From: an uncultured bacterium
Lineage (GTDB): Bacteria; Cyanobacteriota; Vampirovibrionia; Gastranaerophilales; Gastranaerophilaceae
NCBI GenBank assembly: GCA_902765655.1
Contig: CACXAK010000090.1
Location: 1-5,303 of the forward strand
Reading direction: 5' to 3'
DNA: 5,303 bases
In this document: piece after piece, positions 1-5,303 of the stretch
Position numbering within the stretch: position 1 is the stretch's first letter
How the letters are laid out: every line of letters starts with the position of its first letter
Position numbers and translations under genes: made by a program
The notes under the pieces: generated by a model
Databases searched by the model: none
Told to the model about the DNA's origin: nothing
The model's input: only the letters and a program-made list of their open reading frames with translations

Positions 1-48
1 AGGACATATTAACGCTGACAACAAGACTAAAGATAATATTTTTTTCAT
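1..48 (-). CDS. N-terminal fragment of an exported protein (signal peptide only)
   Basis: Reading the minus strand from the ATG at 48-46 gives MKKILSLVLLSALICP, open to the window edge. This is a classic signal-peptide start: two lysines followed by a hydrophobic leucine/valine/alanine core. An AGGAG ribosome binding site (56-60, minus strand) lies 7 bases upstream and a plausible promoter lies at 81-110, so the start is well supported although only 16 codons are visible. The cysteine at residue 15 could be a lipobox cysteine (residues LICP), but the residue after it is proline and the cleavage region is cut off, so lipoprotein status is open. The protein is exported to the membrane, periplasm or outside. 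The mature part, and therefore the function, lies outside the window. The gene is divergent from the PilZ operon. Confidence 0.7.
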   Translation of the reverse strand, partial: MKKILSLVLLSALICP

Positions 49-80
49 ATAAATACTCCTTTTATAATTCTTATGAATAC

Positions 81-110
81 ATAATAGCACAATTAAAAAA
101 TTAAAGGCAA
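81..110 (-). promoter_or_regulatory. Likely sigma-70 promoter of the exported-protein gene
   Basis: On the minus strand, TTGCCT (110-105) is followed by an 18-base spacer and TATTAT (86-81). A TG one base upstream of the -10 makes it an extended -10 element. The -35 matches consensus at 4 of 6 positions and the -10 at 5 of 6. Transcription would start near base 74, leaving a leader of about 26 bases that includes the AGGAG site. The strand and distance fit the gene starting at base 48. Confidence 0.5.
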
Positions 111-225
111 ATATAGAACTAATTACCTATTTACATGCACAATCATTAACAAAAAGTCTGATGAAAATTAAATAGCGAAAGTTTAACATTTATTTATAAA
201 TCCTCAACTCTTCTGATTGCTCAGC
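111..225. other. AT-rich intergenic stretch with no gene; possible small-RNA region
   Basis: This is the middle of the 349-base divergent spacer between the exported-protein gene and the PilZ operon. Plus-strand ATG codons here open only frames of about four codons (for example at 134 and 161). TTAACA (146-151), 16 bases and TTAAAT (168-173) form a weak plus-strand promoter candidate, which would start a transcript near 180 that ends at the terminator at 226-256, about 75 bases long. No recognisable riboswitch, tRNA or known RNA family was seen. Confidence 0.3.
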
Positions 226-256
226 AGCTCTCATATTACATGAGAGCTTTTCTTTT
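226..256 (+). terminator. Intrinsic terminator with no upstream gene on its strand
   Basis: AGCTCTCAT (226-234) and ATGAGAGCT (240-248) form a perfect 9-bp stem with a 5-base loop, followed by a T-rich tail (248-256, interrupted by one C). There is no T-run on the other side of the stem, so it acts only on plus-strand transcripts. The nearest gene upstream is transcribed away from it, so it does not end any visible coding transcript. It could end a small RNA made in 120-256, or insulate the PilZ promoter that starts 10 bases downstream. A short CTGA/TCAG hairpin (213-224) just before it may be part of the same RNA. Confidence 0.65.
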
Positions 257-265
257 CTTAACAAT

Positions 266-294
266 GTGACAAAAATTGAAATAAAATGTATAAT
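266..294 (+). promoter_or_regulatory. Strong sigma-70-like promoter of the PilZ / PLP-enzyme operon
   Basis: GTGACA (266-271, 5 of 6 to the -35 consensus), a 17-base spacer and a perfect TATAAT (289-294) make this the best promoter in the window. The start point would be about base 301, just before the inverted-repeat element that begins at 303. The predicted leader therefore runs from about 301 to 397 and is mostly repeat sequence. The promoter sits immediately downstream of the terminator at 226-256, which would shield it from upstream transcription. Confidence 0.7.
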
Positions 295-302
295 GAATTC
301 AA

Positions 303-372
303 TGTCATTCTGAGGCTTGATGAGTATGAGATTCTTCGCTACGCTCAGAATGACACAAGCCGAAGAATCTCA
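303..372 (+). repeat. Nested inverted-repeat element (small REP/MITE-like) in the PilZ leader
   Basis: A complete 29-base unit at 327-355 has the arms TGAGATTCTTCG and CTCAGAATGACA around CTACG. Its exact reverse-complement arms flank it: TGTCATTCTGAG at 303-314 and CGAAGAATCTCA at 361-372. A further inverted pair, GGCTTG (314-319) and CAAGCC (356-361), lies at the inner ends of the flanking arms. The pattern looks like one unit inserted, in opposite orientation, into the centre of another. Similar CATTCTGAG...GAAGAATCTC repeats are familiar from many bacterial genomes, where their translation gives spurious peptides such as RFFATLRMT; that is from memory, not from a search. No other copy was seen in this window. 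No transposase is present, so any movement would depend on one supplied elsewhere. Confidence 0.75.
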
Positions 373-384
373 AACTTTACAAGC

Positions 385-392
385 AAAAGAGG
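385..392 (+). promoter_or_regulatory. Ribosome binding site that decides the PilZ start
   Basis: AAAAGAGG ends 5 bases before the ATG at 398. It lies just outside the repeat element and supports 398 as the real start, rather than the in-frame TTG/ATG codons at 317, 320 and 326 inside the repeat. A competing GAGG (312-315) lies 4 bases before the ATG at 320, so use of the longer form cannot be fully excluded. Confidence 0.7.
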
Positions 393-397
393 TATAT

Positions 398-988
398 ATG
401 AGAGAATTAGTTACAGAAGGTCAGGAAACGATTATTATTCCTCCGAATTACAAGTACGCAAATAAAGGGAAAGTAACAGCAGTAAGTGCAGGGGACTTTA
501 CTTTAGAGCTTGAATATGAACCTGAAAACATTATGTTAAACACATACTGTGAGTTTTACACCCAAACAAAACATGGAAAATTGTATTTTGATTCATATGC
601 AAAAGAAATCAACGGCAAAACACTTGTTATTGCAAGTCCCGCTAAACATAAGTTTTTGCAAAGACGTCAATATACACGTATCAAATTTATAAATGACCTT
701 GAAATGAGTTACAGTAATATTGCACATAAAATCAAAACATTAGATATTTCTGCCGGCGGGATGAAAATTCAGACAGCTGAAAAAATCGATATTGAAGGAA
801 ATTATGATATAAACATTCCTATATCAGAACAAAAGTTTGTTCATTGTGTATTTCAGCCGATAAGAATTGAAAAATCAAATGAAGGCGGATATACAATATC
901 CGGGCAATTTACCTATGAGTCAAGCCACGACAAAATGATTCTGACACAATTCTGTGCAAAAAGAAATGTCGAAATAAAGAATAAATAA
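398..988 (+). CDS. PilZ-domain protein, probable cyclic di-GMP receptor (YcgR-like layout)
   Basis: This 196-residue cytoplasmic protein has no signal peptide or membrane segment. Residues about 10-85 form a beta-rich N-terminal region like the YcgR-type N-terminal domain (flavodoxin-unlike, PilZN-like barrel). Residues about 87-185 are a PilZ domain. The two cyclic di-GMP motifs are present: RxxxR as R90-R94 in QRRQYTR, and DxSxxG as D116, S118, G121 in DISAGG, so ligand binding is expected. YcgR-family proteins act as flagellar brakes or as effectors on motility, secretion or surface polysaccharide; the target here is unknown because no flagellar or pilus gene is visible. The start at 398 is chosen for the AAAAGAGG site. 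An in-frame extension back to 317 would add 27 residues encoded by the repeat element and is judged spurious. The PLP-enzyme gene follows after 12 bases, so the two are very likely co-transcribed from the promoter at 266-294. Confidence 0.85.
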   Translation: MRELVTEGQETIIIPPNYKYANKGKVTAVSAGDFTLELEYEPENIMLNTYCEFYTQTKHGKLYFDSYAKEINGKTLVIASPAKHKFLQRRQYTRIKFINDLEMSYSNIAHKIKTLDISAGGMKIQTAEKIDIEGNYDINIPISEQKFVHCVFQPIRIEKSNEGGYTISGQFTYESSHDKMILTQFCAKRNVEIKNK

Positions 989-1000
989 GAGGAAGTTTTA

Positions 1001-2038
1001 ATGAGTTTGGTTCGGCTGCTTGAGAAAAAATGTAAAAAAACTCTTTTTACAACTCCTTCGCATGGTCAAAAAAACGGAATATACCAGCCATTATCAGAAA
1101 TGTACAAAATCGACATATCTGAAACTGAATGTTACCAACCTCAAGAGGAGCTTGAAAGAGCGCAGCTATGGGCTCGTGCGGTTTATCAGACATATTCGAC
1201 AACTTTTTTGACAAACGGTTCTACCAGCGGGATTATTGCAGCAGTTTTGTCTTGCACAGGAGTAGGAGAAAAAGTCCTGATTGCATCTAATGCTCATCCA
1301 TGCCACTTGAATGCTATAAAACTAGCAGGAGCAAGGGCAATAACATATGACCTCGAAATAGATAAAGAATGGGGAGTCCCGCTTGAAACAAAACCGGAAG
1401 TTATAGGAAATTACCTTAACAAATATGACATAAAAACCGTTATAATAACTTCTCCGACATATGAAGGAATAATATCTGATATTGAAGAAATTAAGAATAT
1501 TTGCGAAAAAAATGAAACATATCTTATTGTTGATGAAGCGCACGGTGCGTTATATCCGTTTTCTGACAGTTTACCATTATCAGCCGTAAATATTGCAGAT
1601 TTTACCGTTCAGTCGCTGCATAAAACAGCAGGAGGTCTTAATCCGACAGCCCTTTTACACTGCAACTGTGAAATAGATGTCAAGCCGGCTCTTGAAATGT
1701 TTATGACTACATCACCGTCATATCCGCTGTTAGCATCGATAGAAGACAATATTGCATACATCTCATCAAAAGAAGGACGCAAAGAAATTGAAAAGCTGAT
1801 AGACAAACTTGATAAAATAAGAGAAAATACCCCGAATTGTCAATTTTTTGGAGATGATCCGACTAAATTACTTATTAAAGTTGAAGGTCTTACAGGTTAC
1901 GAACTTTCACAAATTTTATATGAAGATTTCGATATAGAAGATGAACGCACAAATGAAAAATCGACTTTACTTATCTGCGGAATCGGTACAGACAATAAAA
2001 AGTTAGACAGATTACAAAATGTTTTAAAAAGATTTTAA
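1001..2038 (+). CDS. Short Orn/Lys/Arg-decarboxylase-like PLP-dependent enzyme
   Basis: This 345-residue protein has the fold-type I major domain of the Orn/Lys/Arg decarboxylase family. Visible landmarks, in order: TPSHGQ (18-23, usually a TPGH motif), TNGSTSG (71-77, PLP phosphate loop), SPTYEG (151-156), DEAHG (178-182, where D178 should pair with the PLP nitrogen and H181 lies by the ring) and SLHKTAGG (205-212, where K208 is the predicted Schiff-base lysine). The C-terminal part (about 283-345, DPTKLLIKVEGLTGYEL onward) resembles the start of the family's C-terminal domain but stops early; Gram-positive-type relatives are around 480 residues. The RN-x-HKS motif is replaced by SNAHPCH (96-102) and the GLDDLH region is altered. 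PLP binding is secure, but substrate and even decarboxylation are not. The gene has a GAGG site 8 bases before its ATG and follows the PilZ gene by 12 bases. Its stop overlaps that of the convergent M16 gene. Confidence 0.8.
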   Translation: MSLVRLLEKKCKKTLFTTPSHGQKNGIYQPLSEMYKIDISETECYQPQEELERAQLWARAVYQTYSTTFLTNGSTSGIIAAVLSCTGVGEKVLIASNAHPCHLNAIKLAGARAITYDLEIDKEWGVPLETKPEVIGNYLNKYDIKTVIITSPTYEGIISDIEEIKNICEKNETYLIVDEAHGALYPFSDSLPLSAVNIADFTVQSLHKTAGGLNPTALLHCNCEIDVKPALEMFMTTSPSYPLLASIEDNIAYISSKEGRKEIEKLIDKLDKIRENTPNCQFFGDDPTKLLIKVEGLTGYELSQILYEDFDIEDERTNEKSTLLICGIGTDNKKLDRLQNVLKRF

Positions 2039-3363
2039 ACTTCAGGCATCAAAACTGAAATTACGGCATTCTCAATTGATAAATATTTACGAATAACATT
2101 TTCTAAATCTTCAACTGAAATATTTTCAAGATCGTTCAGATACTCTTCAATCAACTTAAGCCCGCCGCAGACAGTTTCATAATAACCTATATTTTCACCG
2201 ATTTCCGAAACAGTTTCAGCTTCATTTGCAAATCTTGATTTAATTCTCTTTTTTGATTTAAGCAACTCATCTTCCGTAATTTTATTATTTAGCAAGTCCA
2301 GAAGTTCTCTTTTTAATAATTCTATTGCCTTATCTTTTTCTTCCGGCTTGAAGTTTGCCTGTATAAAGAAATTATTCCCGTCTTTAAATTGATAATGCTC
2401 GGTTCCAACCATATTAAAAATCTGCTCAGGCATTTTTTCTATTAAATTTTGCTGAAGCCGTGAGCTTGCACCGTCACCAAAAATAATACTAATTAAATCC
2501 AAGCATATAGAATCTTTCAATTCACATGCCTTTGGACCAAGCCATCCAAACATTGCATAGCCGGTCTGAACATTTGTATTTGTTTCAATATATTTAGTTT
2601 GTGTAACCGGTTTATCAATTTCATTTACACGCGGAGCGATTTCTTTCCGGTTCGGGAATGTAAATTTTGATTTAATTTTTTCTAAAACTTCATCATGATT
2701 AAAATCCCCGACAACAATTGTTGTGACATTTTGAGGAGTATAAAAGCTCCTGTAATAATTATCAATGTCTTCTCTTGTTACTTGTGAAATAATTTCGGGA
2801 GTTCCAATTACGTCCCTTTTATAGGGGTGATTTGTATACATATTTTTATTACATTGATTATAAACCTTTGTCCAAGGTTGATCTTTGCGCATTCTGATTT
2901 CTTCAATAACAACATGACGTTCTCTTTTATCAGTTACTGAAGAATCATTTATATCAAACGGAGCGCCGAGTTCTTCTGCCGGAAATACAGGATCCATCAT
3001 CATATCAGCATGCAAATCCAACGCCATATCAAAATATTTATTATTTTCACCTTTAGGCAGGGTTACATAATAAAAAGTGTAATCTTTCCATGTTGCGGCA
3101 TTTACAATTGCCCCTTTTGACTCCAAAATTTTATCGAATTCCCCGACTTTATGAGTGTGAGTTCCTTTAAACATAAGATGTTCCAAAAAATGAGATATCC
3201 CGTTATTATGTTCATCTTCATTTATTGAACCTGTCTTAACCCAGGAAGAAACACTTACCATATTGCCTTCTTTATGGGCCAAAACTATCTTGTGTCCGTT
3301 ATCATTTGTATATACCTCTACATCTCTGGTTAAATAGGGATATTTTATAAGTTTCTTTTCCAT
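2035..3363 (-). CDS. M16B-family zinc metallopeptidase (processing-peptidase-like)
   Basis: This 442-residue protein has the usual length of a single-unit M16B peptidase: two homologous domains, about 12-225 and 240-440. The inverted zinc motif HxxEH is HFLEH at 58-62, within GISHFLEHLMFKGT, and the third zinc ligand is E155 in VVIEEIRM. SSRL at 300-303 marks the second domain. It has no signal peptide, so it should act in the cytoplasm on peptides or unfolded proteins. Two oddities stand out. About 14 extra residues (about 132-146, rich in Asp and Ser) lie before the RERHVVIEE helix. The common RExxGLAY segment after SSRL reads IEKMPEQIF, so the Arg/Tyr substrate-binding pair typical of the family is not evident. 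GAGAGG (3374-3369) sits 5 bases before the ATG, and a promoter is predicted at 3384-3411. The protein is paralogous to the divergent M16 gene at 3495. Confidence 0.92.
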   Translation of the reverse strand: MEKKLIKYPYLTRDVEVYTNDNGHKIVLAHKEGNMVSVSSWVKTGSINEDEHNNGISHFLEHLMFKGTHTHKVGEFDKILESKGAIVNAATWKDYTFYYVTLPKGENNKYFDMALDLHADMMMDPVFPAEELGAPFDINDSSVTDKRERHVVIEEIRMRKDQPWTKVYNQCNKNMYTNHPYKRDVIGTPEIISQVTREDIDNYYRSFYTPQNVTTIVVGDFNHDEVLEKIKSKFTFPNRKEIAPRVNEIDKPVTQTKYIETNTNVQTGYAMFGWLGPKACELKDSICLDLISIIFGDGASSRLQQNLIEKMPEQIFNMVGTEHYQFKDGNNFFIQANFKPEEKDKAIELLKRELLDLLNNKITEDELLKSKKRIKSRFANEAETVSEIGENIGYYETVCGGLKLIEEYLNDLENISVEDLENVIRKYLSIENAVISVLMPEV

Positions 3364-3383
3364 AATTTCCTCTCTTTAAATAA

Positions 3384-3411
3384 ATTATATCATAATAATA
3401 TTTGAGGCCAA
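3384..3411 (-). promoter_or_regulatory. Likely sigma-70 promoter of the minus-strand M16 gene
   Basis: On the minus strand, TTGGCC (3411-3406, 4 of 6 to consensus), a 16-base spacer and a perfect TATAAT (3389-3384) precede the gene. Transcription would begin near base 3377, giving a very short leader that just includes the GAGAGG site at 3374-3369. The rest of the 131-base spacer (3364-3494) is AT-rich. I see no convincing -35/-10 pair for the plus-strand M16 gene; TTTACA at 3435-3440 is the best -35 candidate, but its matching -10 is poor. Confidence 0.5.
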
Positions 3412-3494
3412 AATATGAAGGATTTTAACATATTTTTACATTAATTCGGCAATTATTTTGATAAGTATGTTTTTATATATACATAGGTAGAATT

Positions 3495-5303
3495 ATGAAA
3501 ATTATTCCAAATTATATAACAGCATTGAATCTTCATCCAGTAAAGAAGTCACCTTCATTTGCCCAAAATATGATTGAGAATGAAAAGACCGACAATATTC
3601 CCAATGCAACAGCAGATTACAATGTATCAAAACCAATGTCTTACACAAAGATTGAAGATATTAAACTGCCCAATAATTTAACAGCTCATTATTATAAACT
3701 AGCTAACGGACAAAAAATCGTTATTGTGCCTAAAAATGGTTCTACTGTTGTAAAGAGTTATGTTAACACCGGGTCATTAAATGAACCCGACAGAGTCAGA
3801 GGTATCAGCCACTATATAGAGCACAACCTGTTTAACGGTTCAGAGACACTAGGCGATAAGGATTATTTTGAAGAAGTACACAAAATGGGAGCTTATACAA
3901 ATGCCTCAACATCTTTTTCTGTAACAGATTACGAAATTGATTCAAACTTGCTTGAAGATACTGATTTTGAAAATCAAATAAAACTTCATGCAGGAATGTT
4001 ACAAACACCGAAATTTTTGGAAGAAAAATTAGAAAAAGAGAAAAAAATTGTCGATTCAGAAATCAATATGTACATGTCAAATGACTCATCAAATGCAGAA
4101 ACACTAACATTAAAAAATCTGTTTAACATAAAATCAACTTCCCCAAATCTTGTTACCGGAACAACAGATAATATTGATGCATTAACAAGAGATGATGTCG
4201 TTGAATATTTTAACAACAACTACTATCCCGCAAATACTGTAACCGTTATAACAGGAGATATAGAAGAAACTAAAGCAATTGAATTGGCATCGAAATACTT
4301 TACATCAACTAAAATGCCAAAAGGGAATCGCACATTTGAAAAAATGACTCCGACAGAACACCCAATAAGGGAAGACATTATTTCTAACAAAAATACCGGT
4401 GCAGCTGAAATTTATCTTGGATTTGCCGGCTATGAAAATAATAACGAAAAAGATCATGTTTATCTTAGAGCAGTAAACCAATTACTATTTGGATTGGCAC
4501 ACTCAAGAATAAAACAAACCGAACAAAAATACTCTGCCAATATATATCCGTCAATAGAACGGCTCGGCTCAAGACCAACCGATAAAACAGGAATAATCAT
4601 TAAAACATCCGTTCCTGAAGAATACGTGGAACCCATACTGAAAGACATTTATAAAGTTATAAATGATATTAGAGTGAACCCGCCAACACAAGAAGAATTT
4701 GAAGCAATTAAAACAAATATTAAAAAAGTGAATTCTATCGGAATGCAGTCTTCAGCAGAATTAAATATGCACTTAGGAATGGACTTTTTAAACGGAACTC
4801 ATTACAAAACAGCTAATTATACTTCAATCATAGACAATATGACTTATGAAGATTTTATGAATACCGCAAGAAAATATTATGATCTTAATAAAACCGCCTT
4901 AACAGTATTGCACCCGAAAGATACGACAAAAGAAAAAATAGAATCGAACTATAACAACGTAAAAACTAATATTTCTTTTACCGGATCAATTAACAAAGCA
5001 CCTGTTAACACTCAAAACATTTCGCAATACAAGATGCCAAATAATTTTGAGCTTGTGCTGATTGATGAAGATACCGATGTAGTCAATTATTCACTTGAAT
5101 ACTTTACAAAAGATAAGTCTCCTAAAAAAGCTGCAATTGGAGATATTTTAAATGATATGTTTAAATATTGCGGAACAAGAAATCACAGTTGGCAGGAGCT
5201 TGCAAAAATATCAGATAATAATGCAATAAACAGCGGATTAAATGTAACTACATCTAATTTAAGCATTTCAGGCAGTTTCCCTGCGAATAAATCAGAAATC
5301 GGA
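3495..5303 (+). CDS. Large M16 zinc metallopeptidase, two-unit type, C-terminus cut by window end
   Basis: The frame is open for 603 codons from ATG 3495 to the window end, with no stop. Residues 1-55 are a polar leader with no signal peptide. Residues about 60-475 form the first M16 unit: HYIEH zinc motif at 106-110 in GISHYIEHNLFNGS and E189 in IVDSEINM as third ligand, so this half should be catalytic. After a linker with ISFTG (493-497), a second M16-like unit begins near residue 508 (YKMPNNFELVLIDED). The part seen lacks HxxEH at the matching place, as in the inactive half of pitrilysin-type enzymes. Full length would be expected near 900 residues or more. The protein is expected to degrade or process peptides; cellular location is uncertain. 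A modest AGG site (3485-3487) lies 7 bases before the ATG. It is divergent from, and paralogous to, the M16 gene at 2035-3363. Confidence 0.9.
   Translation, partial: MKIIPNYITALNLHPVKKSPSFAQNMIENEKTDNIPNATADYNVSKPMSYTKIEDIKLPNNLTAHYYKLANGQKIVIVPKNGSTVVKSYVNTGSLNEPDRVRGISHYIEHNLFNGSETLGDKDYFEEVHKMGAYTNASTSFSVTDYEIDSNLLEDTDFENQIKLHAGMLQTPKFLEEKLEKEKKIVDSEINMYMSNDSSNAETLTLKNLFNIKSTSPNLVTGTTDNIDALTRDDVVEYFNNNYYPANTVTVITGDIEETKAIELASKYFTSTKMPKGNRTFEKMTPTEHPIREDIISNKNTGAAEIYLGFAGYENNNEKDHVYLRAVNQLLFGLAHSRIKQTEQKYSANIYPSIERLGSRPTDKTGIIIKTSVPEEYVEPILKDIYKVINDIRVNPPTQEEFEAIKTNIKKVNSIGMQSSAELNMHLGMDFLNGTHYKTANYTSIIDNMTYEDFMNTARKYYDLNKTALTVLHPKDTTKEKIESNYNNVKTNISFTGSINKAPVNTQNISQYKMPNNFELVLIDEDTDVVNYSLEYFTKDKSPKKAAIGDILNDMFKYCGTRNHSWQELAKISDNNAINSGLNVTTSNLSISGSFPANKSEIG

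Noticed and set aside
303..372. CRISPR array or attachment site
   Set aside because: The repeated arms are inverted, with no regular spacers or direct repeats, and there is no cas gene, integrase or tRNA nearby.
303..372. Full H-type pseudoknot using both 12-bp stems at once
   Set aside because: The 5-base connector at 356-360 would have to cross a 12-bp helix, which is too short, so competing hairpins are more likely.
1020..1211. Plus-strand open frame of 63 codons inside the PLP-enzyme gene
   Set aside because: It lies in another frame of a gene with clear family motifs, has no ribosome site of its own, and its translation is lysine/arginine-rich without family features.
1322..1806. Two minus-strand open frames (1322-1543 and 1609-1806)
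   Set aside because: Both are antisense shadows of the PLP-enzyme gene, with compositions typical of reverse reading of AT-rich codons and no recognisable motif.
2031..2060. Possible bidirectional terminator at the convergent stop codons
   Set aside because: The only stem is 5 bp (TTCAG/CTGAA) with a 9-base loop and no clear T-run, too weak to call.
3435..3481. Promoter for the large M16 gene
   Set aside because: TTTACA at 3435-3440 has only a poor -10 at the right distance, and the TATATA stretch near 3474-3481 has no -35 at 16-18 bases, so no site is called.
3986..4648. Two minus-strand open frames (3986-4219 and 4460-4648)
   Set aside because: They are antisense to the continuous M16 frame, which carries intact HxxEH and third-ligand residues throughout this stretch.

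Overview
The window is AT-rich bacterial DNA (roughly one third G+C by eye) with compact gene spacing, AGAGG/AGGAG-type ribosome binding sites and sigma-70-like promoters. It holds five coding regions: the first residues of an exported protein (minus), a PilZ-domain protein and a short Orn/Lys/Arg-decarboxylase-like PLP enzyme (both plus, one operon), an M16 zinc peptidase (minus), and the first 603 codons of a larger two-unit M16 peptidase (plus, cut by the window end). The style of the proteins, and the paired M16 peptidases with an FTG-type motif, suggests a non-photosynthetic cyanobacterial relative (Vampirovibrionia/Melainabacteria, Gastranaerophilales-like). That placement comes from recognition of protein style only and is moderately uncertain.

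Layout. Bases 1-48 (minus) are the start of a signal-peptide protein, with its ribosome site at 56-60 and a likely promoter at 81-110. Bases 49-397 form a 349-base divergent intergenic region. It contains an intrinsic terminator on the plus strand with no plus-strand gene upstream (226-256), then a near-consensus promoter (266-294), then a nested inverted-repeat element (303-372) that makes up most of the predicted leader of the next operon. The PilZ gene (398-988) and PLP enzyme (1001-2038) follow 12 bases apart. The PLP gene meets the first M16 gene (3363 down to 2035) tail to tail, and their stop codons overlap. A 131-base divergent spacer separates the two M16 genes, which start at 3363 (minus) and 3495 (plus).

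How the genes may work together. PilZ domains bind cyclic di-GMP, so the first operon may couple that second messenger to an amino-acid or polyamine-type PLP enzyme; this link is inferred only from co-transcription. The two M16 proteins are paralogues, each with its own HxxEH zinc site, and probably degrade or process peptides. I do not see a complete new defence or mobile system here. The most unusual parts are the nested repeat in the PilZ leader, the orphan terminator, and the shortened decarboxylase-like enzyme.
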